Of a stretch of DNA of 59,028 nucleotides, positions 1-7,632 are shown piece after piece. The DNA comes from Thermoproteota archaeon. GTDB taxonomy: Archaea > Thermoproteota > Thermoprotei_A > Sulfolobales > NBVN01. Each line of letters starts with the position of its first letter. Position 1 is the first letter of the stretch. Where the stretch lies: NCBI GenBank assembly GCA_030550455.1, contig JAUQPH010000006.1:1-59028 (forward strand), given 5' to 3'. Under the pieces are notes generated by a model. The model worked only from the letters and a program-made list of their open reading frames with translations. It made no database searches and was not told the DNA's origin. Position numbers and translations under genes: made by a program.

Positions 1-79
1 GTCCGATCTAAAGGGAACTTCTTTAAGAACTTCTTGTAGGCTTCTGAGTTTGTGGTGTGGGATTTAGTCAGCTTAGGGG

Positions 80-350
80 TTCAGCTCTGATGTAGGTTTA
101 TATTGGTTGGTTTCATTGCCTCATCTCGTTCCCCCGCATTCCGCTCGGGTTTTCATCGGGCTTGGGGGCGTTCAGGGTGACCCCTAGCACCCCACATCTT
201 AGATGTCTCGGGGAGAGCCACCATCTACACTATCTAGCGGCTCTCGATCCCTCATCGAGATGTATCTACGTATATCAAGGTGTTTATAGACGTTTCTATC
301 AATACCAACCAATACGAACAAATATGAAAAACTAAACAGTTTCACGAGGC
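80..350 (-). repeat. TnpB-tail (omega-RNA-like) repeat, group 1, copy 1
   Basis: This block matches 33911-34201 over its whole length, with conserved patches such as the 20 identical bases at 191-210 (34032-34051) and a shared end around 331-350. Read on the minus strand, the segment from about 200 down to about 113 has an open frame ending in residues PDENPSGMRGNEMRQ and a stop, which resembles the C-terminal tail of TnpB proteins (family knowledge). The left end, near 350, carries an AACTGTTT-type motif shared with the other copies. No recombinase or RuvC coding remains. I infer an internally deleted TnpB-type element keeping its left end and its guide-RNA-encoding right end. Exact boundaries are uncertain by about 15 nt. 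Confidence 0.6.
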
Positions 351-610
351 TTAGTTAGCACCACTGTCGATTACCGGCGACCATCTTGCTTCCTATTGTT
401 GTAATGTTCTCAACCTTACTGACTTCAGTACTAGTCTCTATTCCTGTTTCAATACCTAAAGACCTAACTGTCGCCGGCTTCAAGGGTAATGGATCCCACA
501 TGACAGTCAAAATTTTCAAACTACACGAAATCGAGGTGAAACAGAGAAAGGCTCGATCGTCCTGACTCTTCCAACAGCAGCTTCATGCGGTCTCATCTAT
601 CAGCAAGGTT

Positions 611-922
611 TTGAACTTTACGCGTTCTTTGCTTATGAGCCAAAGTGATATAGGTTCTTCACCGCCAGGGTTCCGGCAAGGGTGGAAAAAGTTGCTTCTA
701 GAGTTTTCAATAGAAAAAGACAGGAAAGGAAATGAAGTGAGATGCTTAGTCTGCGTCGTAGATCCTTTTGGCAGTAGTATAGTCTCAGCCGCGAGAGCTA
801 TGATGAATGCTATACTCACATTTAATGGGTTCAATAGAACACTCATCACTTTTGTTTCAGTAACATTCACAAATTTTATTCAAACAATAATCTTGGACCC
901 CTATGTATGGGTGGAGGTGTAG
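611..922 (+). pseudogene. unidentified open frame, possibly decayed gene
   Basis: An open frame of 103 codons lies between the repeat at 80-350 and the racemase-family gene and overlaps the start of that gene by 20 nt. The middle part (VRCLVCVVDPFGSSIVSAAR) looks protein-like, but I recognise no family. The frame has no clear promoter or ribosome binding site, and an overlapping minus-strand frame (583-870) is equally open, so coding strand is not certain. It may be the relic of a larger gene lost during the element insertion just upstream. Treat it as doubtful. Confidence 0.2.
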
Positions 923-1622
923 GATAGGGCTCATAGTCCCGTCGTCCAACACCACGATGGAGCCGGAGTTCTGGAGGATGGCTCCTGAGGGAGTCAGCAT
1001 CCACGCCTCGAGAGTTAGATTGAGTGAGGTAACTCCTGAAGCTCTTAAGCAGATGTCCTCTGAAGCAGTTAGAGCAGCAGAAGAACTCACTACTGCCGAG
1101 GTCGACGTAATAGTGTACGGATGCACCTCTGGGTCTCTGCTCGAGGGCGTCAAGTGGGAGGAGAGCCTGCGGAGAGAAATAGAGAGCAGAGTCGGGGTGA
1201 AGACTGTGACGACAGCTCAAGCAGTCGCCGAAGCCCTCCGTACACTAGGACTCAAGAGAGTCGCCGTGGCGACTCCGTACATAGAAGAAATAAACGCTAG
1301 AGAAAAAGCGTTCCTCGAGAGCGTCGGCTTTACCGTCGTTAGGATACGTGGGCTCGGCATAGTCAAAAACACTGAAATAGGTAAGCAGCCCACTTGGGTA
1401 GCATACAGACTGGCTAAAGAGGTCGTTAGGGAGGCAAAGTCGGCCGTAGACGGAGTGTTCATAAGCTGCACTAACTTCAGGACCCTGGAGGTAGTCGGAG
1501 TGCTAGAAGAAGAGCTAGGGCTTCCGGTTGTCTCCAGTAACACAGCGTCCATGTGGTTCGCCCTTAGAACTGCGGGTATTAGAGACAAGCTAAACTACGG
1601 CCGCCTCCTCAGAGAGCACTAG
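903..1622 (+). CDS. maleate isomerase / Asp-Glu racemase superfamily protein
   Basis: This 239-residue protein begins with the signature RIGLIVPSSNTTMEPEF (residues 7-23), typical of maleate cis-trans isomerase and arylmalonate decarboxylase relatives in the Asp/Glu/hydantoin racemase superfamily. The two domain-paired active cysteines are visible as Cys74 in YGCTSGS and Cys189 in SCTNFRT, so a two-cysteine mechanism of isomerisation or racemisation is expected. The length is normal for a soluble cytosolic member. The ATG start places the signature at the usual distance from the N-terminus. It stands alone, flanked by poorly coding DNA, so context gives no substrate. It could act on maleate, an arylmalonate-like diacid, hydantoins or an amino acid; the sequence does not decide. 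Confidence 0.85.
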   Translation: MYGWRCRIGLIVPSSNTTMEPEFWRMAPEGVSIHASRVRLSEVTPEALKQMSSEAVRAAEELTTAEVDVIVYGCTSGSLLEGVKWEESLRREIESRVGVKTVTTAQAVAEALRTLGLKRVAVATPYIEEINAREKAFLESVGFTVVRIRGLGIVKNTEIGKQPTWVAYRLAKEVVREAKSAVDGVFISCTNFRTLEVVGVLEEELGLPVVSSNTASMWFALRTAGIRDKLNYGRLLREH

Positions 1623-2210
1623 GCCACCTACCGCAGCCTCGAGAGACTAAGATAGCTGCTTAGCTCCAAGTAGCTCCAGAAGTAAGAGATCCCCTCATAA
1701 GCGAAGGAATACAATTAAAAGTAACGGAAGCCCTATGTATCGATAAACGTCATTATTTCCCGTTTCCCATAACATTATGGTATTAATTATTCGAGGAATG
1801 AAGCCTTAAGCGAGCTGAAGTATCTCAAATTCCTCATCCCTAGACGTGATGAGAATCTTTAGCAGAAAAGAGCTCACAAGGTGTTGCCAGGATGCTCATT
1901 TCTGCGACAACGAAGTTTATCAGACTGAGCGTGGGTCTAGGAGACTTAGGCTTGGGGCAAACTAGACTACAGAGCCTGCCGCGCTCTTAGATGGGCGGCT
2001 ACGTTGAGATTCAAAAGGGGATAATCAAGCTCTCTAAGAAACATGGCTTAGAAAGTAGAGGTGAGGGCAACTACCAGACATCATCGCTGTACGCAGTACG
2101 GCAGAGAGCCATACGGAGTCATCAATTGACAGACCTTATCTACGTTAAGCTAGGTAGTAAGCTTAAGAATTATTAGGTCATTAATATCAGGCGCGTGAGG
2201 TGCGTACTGC
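1623..2210. other. gene-poor intergenic stretch
   Basis: This 590-nt interval has no convincing gene. A 61-codon open frame at 1991-2176 resembles no family I know and has no ribosome binding site. A GTGATGA match near 1846 looked like a C box, but no D box follows at a suitable distance. The ribosome binding site GAGGTG at 2197-2202 belongs to the HEPN gene downstream. Confidence 0.5.
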
Positions 2211-2612
2211 TTGATTAAACGAGATGAAGTGAATAGTCTCCTAGAGAGATCTAGGCGTTTCTACGAATCCGCTCTCTTTCAGATCGAGAAAGGGTTTTAC
2301 GACTTAGCGATGTTTAGCTTCGAGCAAAGTCTTCAGTTGTTCTTGAAGGCGGCTCTACTCTCTCTAGGTGTAGATTACCCGAGAACGCACAGCATAAGAA
2401 GGCTACTCGAATTGGTACACGAGCTGACTGGTGACGAGAACGTTAAGGAGCTGTGGGTGGAGCATAGCGTAGAGCTAGCTTTACTCGAAGACGCCTACAT
2501 AACTTCAAGATACGTGCCGAGAGATTTTAGAGTCGAAGAAGTAACGAGAGTTAGAGGAGTTGTGGATAGGGTGATCAGAGTTGTCAGAGAGGCTCTTAGT
2601 GAAGCTAGCTAG
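2211..2612 (+). CDS. HEPN domain protein (HEPN-MNT pair)
   Basis: This 133-residue all-helical protein has the HEPN core pattern around residues 18-70 (ALFQIEKGFYDLAMFSFEQS, then HSIRRLLELV). Its start is TTG with GAGGTG nine nt upstream. The next gene is a minimal nucleotidyltransferase overlapping its end, the standard archaeal HEPN-MNT arrangement. In known pairs the HEPN protein can be an RNase toxin and the MNT partner an antitoxin that AMPylates it. The canonical R-x4-6-H RNase motif is not evident here (only R58-T-H60), so this member may belong to the PF05168-type group whose RNase activity is less certain. Expected to be cytosolic and to form a complex with its partner. Confidence 0.8.
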   Translation: MIKRDEVNSLLERSRRFYESALFQIEKGFYDLAMFSFEQSLQLFLKAALLSLGVDYPRTHSIRRLLELVHELTGDENVKELWVEHSVELALLEDAYITSRYVPRDFRVEEVTRVRGVVDRVIRVVREALSEAS

Positions 2613-2931
2613 GAATAGAGCCGAAGTATTTAGAAACCTCAAGCACTACCTTAAAGTAATCGTAGAGGCGGTCAAGGAGCTGGATGAAAAAGCCGAAGTC
2701 TACCTCTTCGGTAGCGTTGCTGAAGGTACGTATACGTTATCAAGCGACGTAGACGTACTAGTAGTCACAGACCGGCCTCCGGAGGAAGTGTTGGTAAAAC
2801 TGTGGGAGAGGGGGATAAAGGACCCATTCGAAGTACACGTCGTAAAGAGAGAGATGCTGGACCTTTACAAGCGGAGGTCGGAGCTAGTGAAAGTAGAGGA
2901 GTTCATCTCTCTAAAAACGGTTTCACCATGA
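2599..2931 (+). CDS. MNT-type minimal nucleotidyltransferase
   Basis: This protein of about 110 residues carries the nucleotidyltransferase signature G38-S39 followed by S49-D50-V51-D52, and a possible third acidic residue, Glu78, in FEVHVV. That is the minimal pol-beta-fold (MNT) domain. I place the start at GTG 2599, which overlaps the HEPN gene by 14 nt; a TTG at 2581 would add six residues. Translational coupling with the HEPN gene is likely. By analogy with studied HEPN-MNT systems it would AMPylate or neutralise its partner, but a housekeeping regulatory role cannot be excluded. The metal-binding DxD is intact, so catalysis is plausible. Confidence 0.8.
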   Translation: MKLARNRAEVFRNLKHYLKVIVEAVKELDEKAEVYLFGSVAEGTYTLSSDVDVLVVTDRPPEEVLVKLWERGIKDPFEVHVVKREMLDLYKRRSELVKVEEFISLKTVSP

Positions 2932-3149
2932 GCTCTCGCGGTCTTTAACTCATCGAAGACACTCCTGCTTTCACTCATCAACTCTTTCAGCTTTCTTACG
3001 CGCTCCCTATGGTGTTTAGCTCGTGTTTTTGCTTTACTCACTCCATACAAATCAGCGTCTTCGTTCTCTACCAATATATGACAGACCTCAGTTCTAGTAG
3101 CTAGTTTGCGTTTACCCATGCTCAAGACTTTAGGACTCTGAACGATCAT
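2865..3149 (-). CDS. small basic hypothetical protein
   Basis: A 94-codon frame reads convergently into the MNT gene and overlaps its last 67 nt. It is rich in Lys and Arg with a helical segment, residues about 40-65 (KTRAKHHRERVRKLKELM). An in-frame ATG at 3119 would give an 84-residue form. A TATA-like GTTTATAAC lies roughly 50 nt upstream. I recognise no family. The convergent overlap and lack of homology memory make it a weak prediction. If real it could be a small nucleic-acid-binding protein. Confidence 0.3.
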   Translation of the reverse strand: MIVQSPKVLSMGKRKLATRTEVCHILVENEDADLYGVSKAKTRAKHHRERVRKLKELMSESRSVFDELKTARAHGETVFREMNSSTFTSSDLRL

Positions 3150-3347
3150 AAACCAGTCACTTAGTTAAGGCTGTGAAAGATCAAACACACCTTAAGTTAT
3201 AAACGAGTCCTAAGATAGTATCTATAGAAACACTAAAACCGCAAATCCGCTAGAGATACTAGTGTATACCGCTTTCTAACTGCTTCATTCTCTATTTGAG
3301 CCAGTTTCTGTGGATTTTTGGTGACTTGTGTGAGGGCTGTGTAGGCA

Positions 3348-3848
3348 GTGAGCGCTGTAGCTTCTAAAGTTTTAGTTTACGTAGAGTCAGTGACTGGGGA
3401 TATTGCGATTAGAGCAGGTTTAAGTATAAGTATACCCTTGCGTAAGAGGGTAGTTAACGTATTGCTATGTTCAACTGTTTTAATGCTGGTGACTCTCGCT
3501 CTTGGTTACTTAGTAGAGAAAGTGTTTTTAGTAGTAGCTCTTGCTAGTTTCAGTGTAGTGTGCTCTCTCGCTTTAACTTCAGGTAGGCACTACGGAGGCC
3601 TGTCGGAGGTCTTCGTTGACTTAGTCTCATCGGTGCTCTTAGGAGTGTTCATGTACTTAACTGCTTACTACTTGATAGCGGGACTTTACGTAGGTTACCA
3701 AGCGGGTTTCACTCCCGTGGAATACCTGCTAGCATCTATTAGGCTAGGCCTCTTCATTACGCAGTACGTATTTTACGTAATCACATTTATAGTAGTCAGC
3801 TCTCTACTAATGTTTCTACTGATTCTACTTCACCTTATCAAACTCTAA
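3348..3848 (+). CDS. four-helix membrane protein, unknown function
   Basis: This 166-residue protein starts at GTG 3348 and has about four hydrophobic segments: residues 40-57, 59-75, 90-118 and 133-163. The first 38 residues are polar and probably cytoplasmic. There is no signal peptide, no charged motif inside the helices and no recognisable domain. It is monocistronic, between the HEPN-MNT pair and the tRNA gene. I do not recognise the family. The codon use is ordinary for the window, so it looks like a genuine lineage-specific membrane protein. Confidence 0.55.
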   Translation: MSAVASKVLVYVESVTGDIAIRAGLSISIPLRKRVVNVLLCSTVLMLVTLALGYLVEKVFLVVALASFSVVCSLALTSGRHYGGLSEVFVDLVSSVLLGVFMYLTAYYLIAGLYVGYQAGFTPVEYLLASIRLGLFITQYVFYVITFIVVSSLLMFLLILLHLIKL

Positions 3849-4014
3849 ACCAGTAGACTGAGAGAACTACCAGCACCTAGGATAAGCTAATAAACACTTA
3901 ACACGCTTCGCCATACATAGATACCAGTCAGCACAGCTAAACTAGGTGATCTCTTGGCTAAGTTAAACGCTCTTAAAGACTCTTCGTAATGGATGTTCAT
4001 GTCAAAACATATAG

Positions 4015-4089
4015 CGGGCCCGCCGGGACTTGAACCCGGGACCTCCGGCTCCGCAGGCCGGCGCCCTATCCTGGCTGGGCCACGGGCCC
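4015..4089 (-). tRNA. tRNA-Arg (GCG anticodon)
   Basis: On the minus strand a full cloverleaf folds: acceptor GGGCCCG/CGGGCCC, D arm GCCC/GGGC, anticodon stem CCGGC/GCCGG with loop CUGCGGA (anticodon GCG, reading CGC), and T arm CCGGG/CCCGG with TTCAAGT loop. The discriminator base is G and the CCA end is not encoded. I see no intron. The gene lies only 4 nt beyond the stop of the gene at 4094-4564 on the same strand, so read-through transcription followed by processing is likely. Confidence 0.93.
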
Positions 4090-4093
4090 TATA

Positions 4094-4564
4094 CTAACTT
4101 GATTCTGGGTTTATGTTCTTGTCTTTCTCGACTTGCTCAACTAGTTTCCTCATGAACCTGTTCATGATTTTCGTTGCTTTCTTTTCGTAATGTGCGAGTG
4201 CTTCTTCTGCTTCCTTATTCGGTATTGTGTCAGCGTACTTCACTATACTCTCTAAGACTTCCTCTACAGCTATAACTACTACGTCTTCGACCGGGGTTCT
4301 CCACATTTCTCCGTGTTCTGCTCGAATCAGTGCTTCTATTACCTCGCTATCTGTAGCTCCCTCAGTCTTCATGAGTGCGTAGTAGTGGTTGTCTATGTAG
4401 TGCGCTATAACTTGACCTACTATCTGAGAGTCCTTAGTCAGTACCCAGTACCCTACCTCAGAGCCATCGTGTAGTACTGCGTGGGGTCCCTCCGATATGG
4501 TGTAGCCTAAATCAGCTAGGTGCTTGAGGAGCTTGTTGAGGTCCCAAACTCTTAGCTTTAGCAA
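4094..4564 (-). CDS. hypothetical protein in radical SAM operon
   Basis: This 156-residue soluble protein follows the COG2108 radical SAM gene by 12 nt on the same strand and precedes tRNA-Arg by 4 nt, so the three are probably one transcript. The N-terminal half (residues 1-75) is a mixed alpha/beta domain with several aromatic residues (HYIDNHYYALMK). The second half is helical and ends in a charged segment rich in Lys and Glu. There are no cysteines, metal motifs or membrane segments. I do not recognise the family. Pairing with the radical SAM enzyme suggests it may be its partner or substrate, but that is inference only. Confidence 0.6.
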   Translation of the reverse strand: MLKLRVWDLNKLLKHLADLGYTISEGPHAVLHDGSEVGYWVLTKDSQIVGQVIAHYIDNHYYALMKTEGATDSEVIEALIRAEHGEMWRTPVEDVVVIAVEEVLESIVKYADTIPNKEAEEALAHYEKKATKIMNRFMRKLVEQVEKDKNINPESS

Positions 4565-4576
4565 CTAGTTCACCAC

Positions 4577-5575
4577 TTAGTACTCGTTTAGAGCTTTTCT
4601 AGGTGTTAGAGGTAGTGCCTCAACAACTCTACCGAGCTCGAGGCTAGCGCCTACTCTAGGGTGAGTAAAGCAAGTACTACCGAACTTAAAGACTAAGCCT
4701 ACAGGCACAAGCTTCTCGAGCTCTTCGTAGCACTCTACTTCAACCCACTTAACTAGACCATAACCTAGCTCCTCGAAAACCCTCCTAGTAGCTAAAGCCC
4801 TCCTCAACAACCTCCTCGGGTACTGGTAGGCGTCCTTGTAGAGTGCCGGGCAGTAGTGAACCGAGAGACCCAAACCTGCTTCCTCAACCCACTTAAGTAC
4901 TTCAAGAGCTACTTCTCTAGAGCCCTCTACAGACCTCCCACTACTAGAGACTCGAAACCCTTTGAGCGATAGTAAGTCAAAGTTTAACTCACTTACTTCT
5001 AGCTCATTCAAGTTTACGTATTTAACACCGAGACTACTCAAAGTAGAAACCAGATTTTTGAGCCTCTCACTATCACTCGGGATAGCCGGGTTCTCCACTA
5101 CGACATCCACAGGGTAGTCGAGGGCTAGCTCGACGGCCTCTAGTGACCGATCCGAGACTACGTGAACTCTCAACTCATCTAGACCAGCACCAACTAGTCT
5201 ACCCATAATCTCCTCGGTTAGTCCAACACCGGAAGTATAGAGGTGAACGTGGAATCTACTACCGAAGACGTCCTTAAGGACCTTAATGACTTCAAGAACT
5301 CTATCTAGAACTAGTAGAGGCTCTCCACCGGTAATACCCACACCTTCAGACATTGACGCAGCTACTTCCTCAACTAAGTCCCTCAAGCTCTCAACTGCTA
5401 CGTCGTTTACGTATACTACGTCCCTACTCTTCCTCTGAGGTGAGATAGGGCAGTAGTAGCAACCAACACTACACAAACCAGTAGCAAAAACAACGGACTT
5501 AGCTCCGGACATGCAGAGCCTACAACCTGTGGGAAGCTCACCGACCCAGTACCCAAGCTCCTCACTACCTCTAAT
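4577..5575 (-). CDS. COG2108-type radical SAM protein (ATT start proposed)
   Basis: The protein carries the radical SAM triad CX3CX2C (Cys35, Cys39, Cys42 counted from the proposed start) and the GITGGEPLL SAM-binding motif, followed by a TIM-barrel part. It resembles COG2108, archaeal relatives of pyruvate-formate-lyase activating enzyme with unknown substrate. That family has a conserved N-terminal C-x2-C before GxKxVxFxTGxC. Here the matching CRLCMSGAKSVVFATGLC reads in frame but upstream of the first ATG (5512). Between the stop at 5612-5614 and that ATG there is no ATG, GTG or TTG, only an ATT at 5575 preceded by GGAGGTG with an 8-nt spacer. I therefore propose ATT as the start, giving about 332 residues. 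The downstream gene is probably cotranscribed. Confidence 0.8.
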   Translation of the reverse strand: MRGSEELGYWVGELPTGCRLCMSGAKSVVFATGLCSVGCYYCPISPQRKSRDVVYVNDVAVESLRDLVEEVAASMSEGVGITGGEPLLVLDRVLEVIKVLKDVFGSRFHVHLYTSGVGLTEEIMGRLVGAGLDELRVHVVSDRSLEAVELALDYPVDVVVENPAIPSDSERLKNLVSTLSSLGVKYVNLNELEVSELNFDLLSLKGFRVSSSGRSVEGSREVALEVLKWVEEAGLGLSVHYCPALYKDAYQYPRRLLRRALATRRVFEELGYGLVKWVEVECYEELEKLVPVGLVFKFGSTCFTHPRVGASLELGRVVEALPLTPRKALNEY

Positions 5576-5640
5576 TTCGCTAGCACCTCCAGATGCGTAG
5601 GTTGCGGGAACTTATTAGCCTAAAATACTACCTAGATCAC

Positions 5641-5720
5641 GGCCCCGCTACCACACATCGCCTCGAGGAGCTCGAGTAGAGCGATGAAGATGTGAGGCGA
5701 TCGGTCTAGCGGGGTACAGT
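5641..5720 (+). ncRNA. H/ACA-like guide RNA candidate
   Basis: The plus strand folds into a lower 8-bp stem (5643-5650 with 5707-5714), an internal loop of 6 and 5 nt, and an upper 8-bp stem (5657-5664 with 5694-5701). A terminal part contains GCTC/GAGC and a GATGA sequence that could form a k-turn. ACA follows the lower stem after one nt (5716-5718). This order and these lengths fit archaeal single-hairpin H/ACA RNAs (established family architecture). The pocket guides would be CCACAC and CGGTC. Its 3' side overlaps the end of the minus-strand gene at 5706-5990. Expression and target are unproven; a transcription terminator hairpin is the alternative. Confidence 0.45.
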
Positions 5721-5990
5721 CCAGGTAGCAACTTTCTTAACTGTAGCTACAGCTCTATCTAAGCACTCGACCTCATTGAGACCGAAAACGAAGTTTTCAT
5801 CACCTAAAGCAAACTCGTAGAGGTAGTCACCATTAGAACACGAGATAGACACGAAAAGGTAGAAGTCCTCACATAACTCAACAACAACGATGTGGTAGCT
5901 ACCGTAGGACTCCACCCTCAACTTACCCAAGCCTTCAGACTCCAACAACTTAGACAACCTACCGGCTTCACCCCTATGATCGCAGCTCAA
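5706..5990 (-). CDS. small hypothetical protein
   Basis: This 94-residue protein begins with MSCDHRGEAGR and has alternating beta strands in its middle (residues 30-65, with VVVELCEDFYLFVSISC). It has four cysteines but no CxxC pair. There is no membrane segment. It lies upstream of, and on the same strand as, the radical SAM gene, separated by about 130 nt that hold the H/ACA-like structure. No family is recognised. Regular beta-alpha organisation and normal composition favour a real gene. Confidence 0.5.
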   Translation of the reverse strand: MSCDHRGEAGRLSKLLESEGLGKLRVESYGSYHIVVVELCEDFYLFVSISCSNGDYLYEFALGDENFVFGLNEVECLDRAVATVKKVATWTVPR

Positions 5991-6184
5991 CGTACCACCA
6001 CCTAGTGATCATTAAACCAGCTATTGAAGAACTTCGCTAAACCCGCGACTATCTTCGAGCTAAAAACGGAAATTGAAGTGCTAGAACGATGAAACTGTCG
6101 ATTAAATAGACGCAGAGGAAAGAGTGTTCACTTAGTGTAAAACATCTAATTAACACCATCCTACGTTAGAGCCTACCGCAAATG

Positions 6185-6192
6185 CTTTAAAC
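6185..6192 (+). promoter_or_regulatory. TATA box of isoaspartyl peptidase gene
   Basis: CTTTAAAC is centred about 23-25 nt upstream of the GTG start at 6211, so transcription would begin at or within a few nt of the start codon. This indicates a leaderless mRNA, common in Thermoproteota, and supports the chosen start. Confidence 0.55.
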
Positions 6193-6210
6193 ATGAGGTA
6201 GTATAGAGCT

Positions 6211-7152
6211 GTGGTGATAGCCGTGAGTAAGCCAGCTATCGCCGTTCACGTAGGTGCCGGTAGATGGTCTCGAGAGCAGAAGGTTATAGAAGAAATCGTA
6301 GAGCTAGTGCGGAGCTCTCTTGACGCCGGTCTTAGGGCTGGTGAGACCGGCTCCTCTCTAGATATGGTTGTTCAAGCCGTTAAAGTACTAGAAGACTCCG
6401 GGATAGTGAACGCCGGTGTCGGAAGTACCGTCGACCTCACCGGCTCTGTGAGTATGGACTCTGGAGTTATGTACAGTAAGACGGGTAGAGCTGGTGCTGT
6501 AGCTTACGTAAAGTATCCTAGGAACCCTGTTGTTCTAGCGAGATACGTACTTGAGCAAACAGACCACGTTCTCGTTGTCGGTGAAGCAGCCGATAGACTG
6601 GCTGAAAGGTTAGGACTACCGCGTCACCCGGGTGTATCGGCTAGAGTTAGAAACCTTTACGAAGACGCTGTACGCAAGATCCGGTCTGGGGAAGTTCCGC
6701 AGAGATTCTACTCTAGGTCGCTGGAGCTCTGGTTAAAGCTCTTCGGGATCGGTGATACCGTAGGTGCTGTAGCAGTAGACAAAGACGGTGAACTTGCTGC
6801 TGCGACAAGCACTGGTGGTGTATTCCTAAAGATGCCTGGTAGAGTAGGTGACTCACCTATCGCTGGTGCCGGGTTTTACGCAAGTAAGTGTGGAGCTGCT
6901 TCAGCTACTGGGATAGGTGAGTTCATCATTCTCTACGGGTTAAGCAGGAAAGCAGTTGATTCCCTATGCGGGAGCGGCGACCCTGTGTCAGTCGCTGAGG
7001 AAGTAATGAGAGACTTCACTAGTAAGTACGGAGGAGATACTGCCGGTTTTATACTGATAGATAGAGAGGGCAGAGCACACGGTGTGTATAACACTCAAGC
7101 AATGCCGTGGGGATACGCAACAAGGGAGTTCGTCAAGGTCTTCGGCTTCTAA
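6211..7152 (+). CDS. isoaspartyl peptidase / L-asparaginase (Ntn hydrolase)
   Basis: This 313-residue protein belongs to the plant-type asparaginase (asparaginase_2) family, which hydrolyses L-asparagine or isoaspartyl dipeptides and self-cleaves into two subunits. The cleavage and catalytic threonine is Thr183 in GDTVGAVAVD. Most relatives have His-Asp-Thr there, so Gly181 is a variation to note. Substrate-binding parts are present: residues 68-92 with GVGSTVDLTGSVSMDSGVM, and STGG at about 195-199. The start is GTG with a TATA box placed for leaderless transcription. It is monocistronic. In a thermophile it may repair isoaspartyl damage products released from proteins, as well as supply aspartate. 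Confidence 0.9.
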   Translation: MVIAVSKPAIAVHVGAGRWSREQKVIEEIVELVRSSLDAGLRAGETGSSLDMVVQAVKVLEDSGIVNAGVGSTVDLTGSVSMDSGVMYSKTGRAGAVAYVKYPRNPVVLARYVLEQTDHVLVVGEAADRLAERLGLPRHPGVSARVRNLYEDAVRKIRSGEVPQRFYSRSLELWLKLFGIGDTVGAVAVDKDGELAAATSTGGVFLKMPGRVGDSPIAGAGFYASKCGAASATGIGEFIILYGLSRKAVDSLCGSGDPVSVAEEVMRDFTSKYGGDTAGFILIDREGRAHGVYNTQAMPWGYATREFVKVFGF

Positions 7153-7221
7153 GACCGAAACTCGTTTTCGTCTCTAGAGAATATGCTCCCGCTTAGTCAA
7201 CCGATTAAACCGCTTCACACT

Positions 7222-7614
7222 CTAACTAAGGCACACATCCTTATGCTTCTCGCAGACGCTCGCTATCTTCTCGACTAGCTCGACTGCTTTAGCTAAGCTA
7301 CCTACTACAGATCTTGCCACTACCGACGGTATATCTGCCCTAAGTTCGTAGGCTACGTTCGTCAGAGCTCCCTCCTCAACTAGTAAGAGGAAGAGTCTGT
7401 ACCTCCTTGAGTACTCTTCGAGTAGGTAGGAGTCTAAGTAGTCACCCGGGAGAGGGATCTGTACTAAGGCAACGTAAGTACCTTCTTCCTCAACTATCCT
7501 TACCTCCAAGCCGCTAAAGTTGAGAGCTATCTGGGAACCGCAGATCTCACAGCTAATTCCGTACTTCATAGAGACTTCGTCTATCTTTACTGTCTCTAGG
7601 AGTGAGTCTTTCAA
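7222..7614 (-). CDS. hypothetical protein with one CxxC, in HtrA operon
   Basis: The 130-residue protein lies 18 nt downstream of the HtrA-like protease on the same strand, so it is likely cotranscribed. Its N-terminal third has a CEICG knuckle (Cys22 and Cys25), followed by a beta-rich segment and a long C-terminal helix that includes two more cysteines near the end. Four cysteines could bind one zinc ion. No membrane helix is seen. I recognise no named family. Association with a quality-control protease suggests an adaptor or a conserved companion, but this is inference. Confidence 0.6.
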   Translation of the reverse strand: MKDSLLETVKIDEVSMKYGISCEICGSQIALNFSGLEVRIVEEEGTYVALVQIPLPGDYLDSYLLEEYSRRYRLFLLLVEEGALTNVAYELRADIPSVVARSVVGSLAKAVELVEKIASVCEKHKDVCLS

Positions 7615-7632
7615 GATCGCACCAGCGACTAT

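Noticed and set aside
1840-1910. GTGATGA resembling a C box
   Set aside because: No D box follows at a workable distance.
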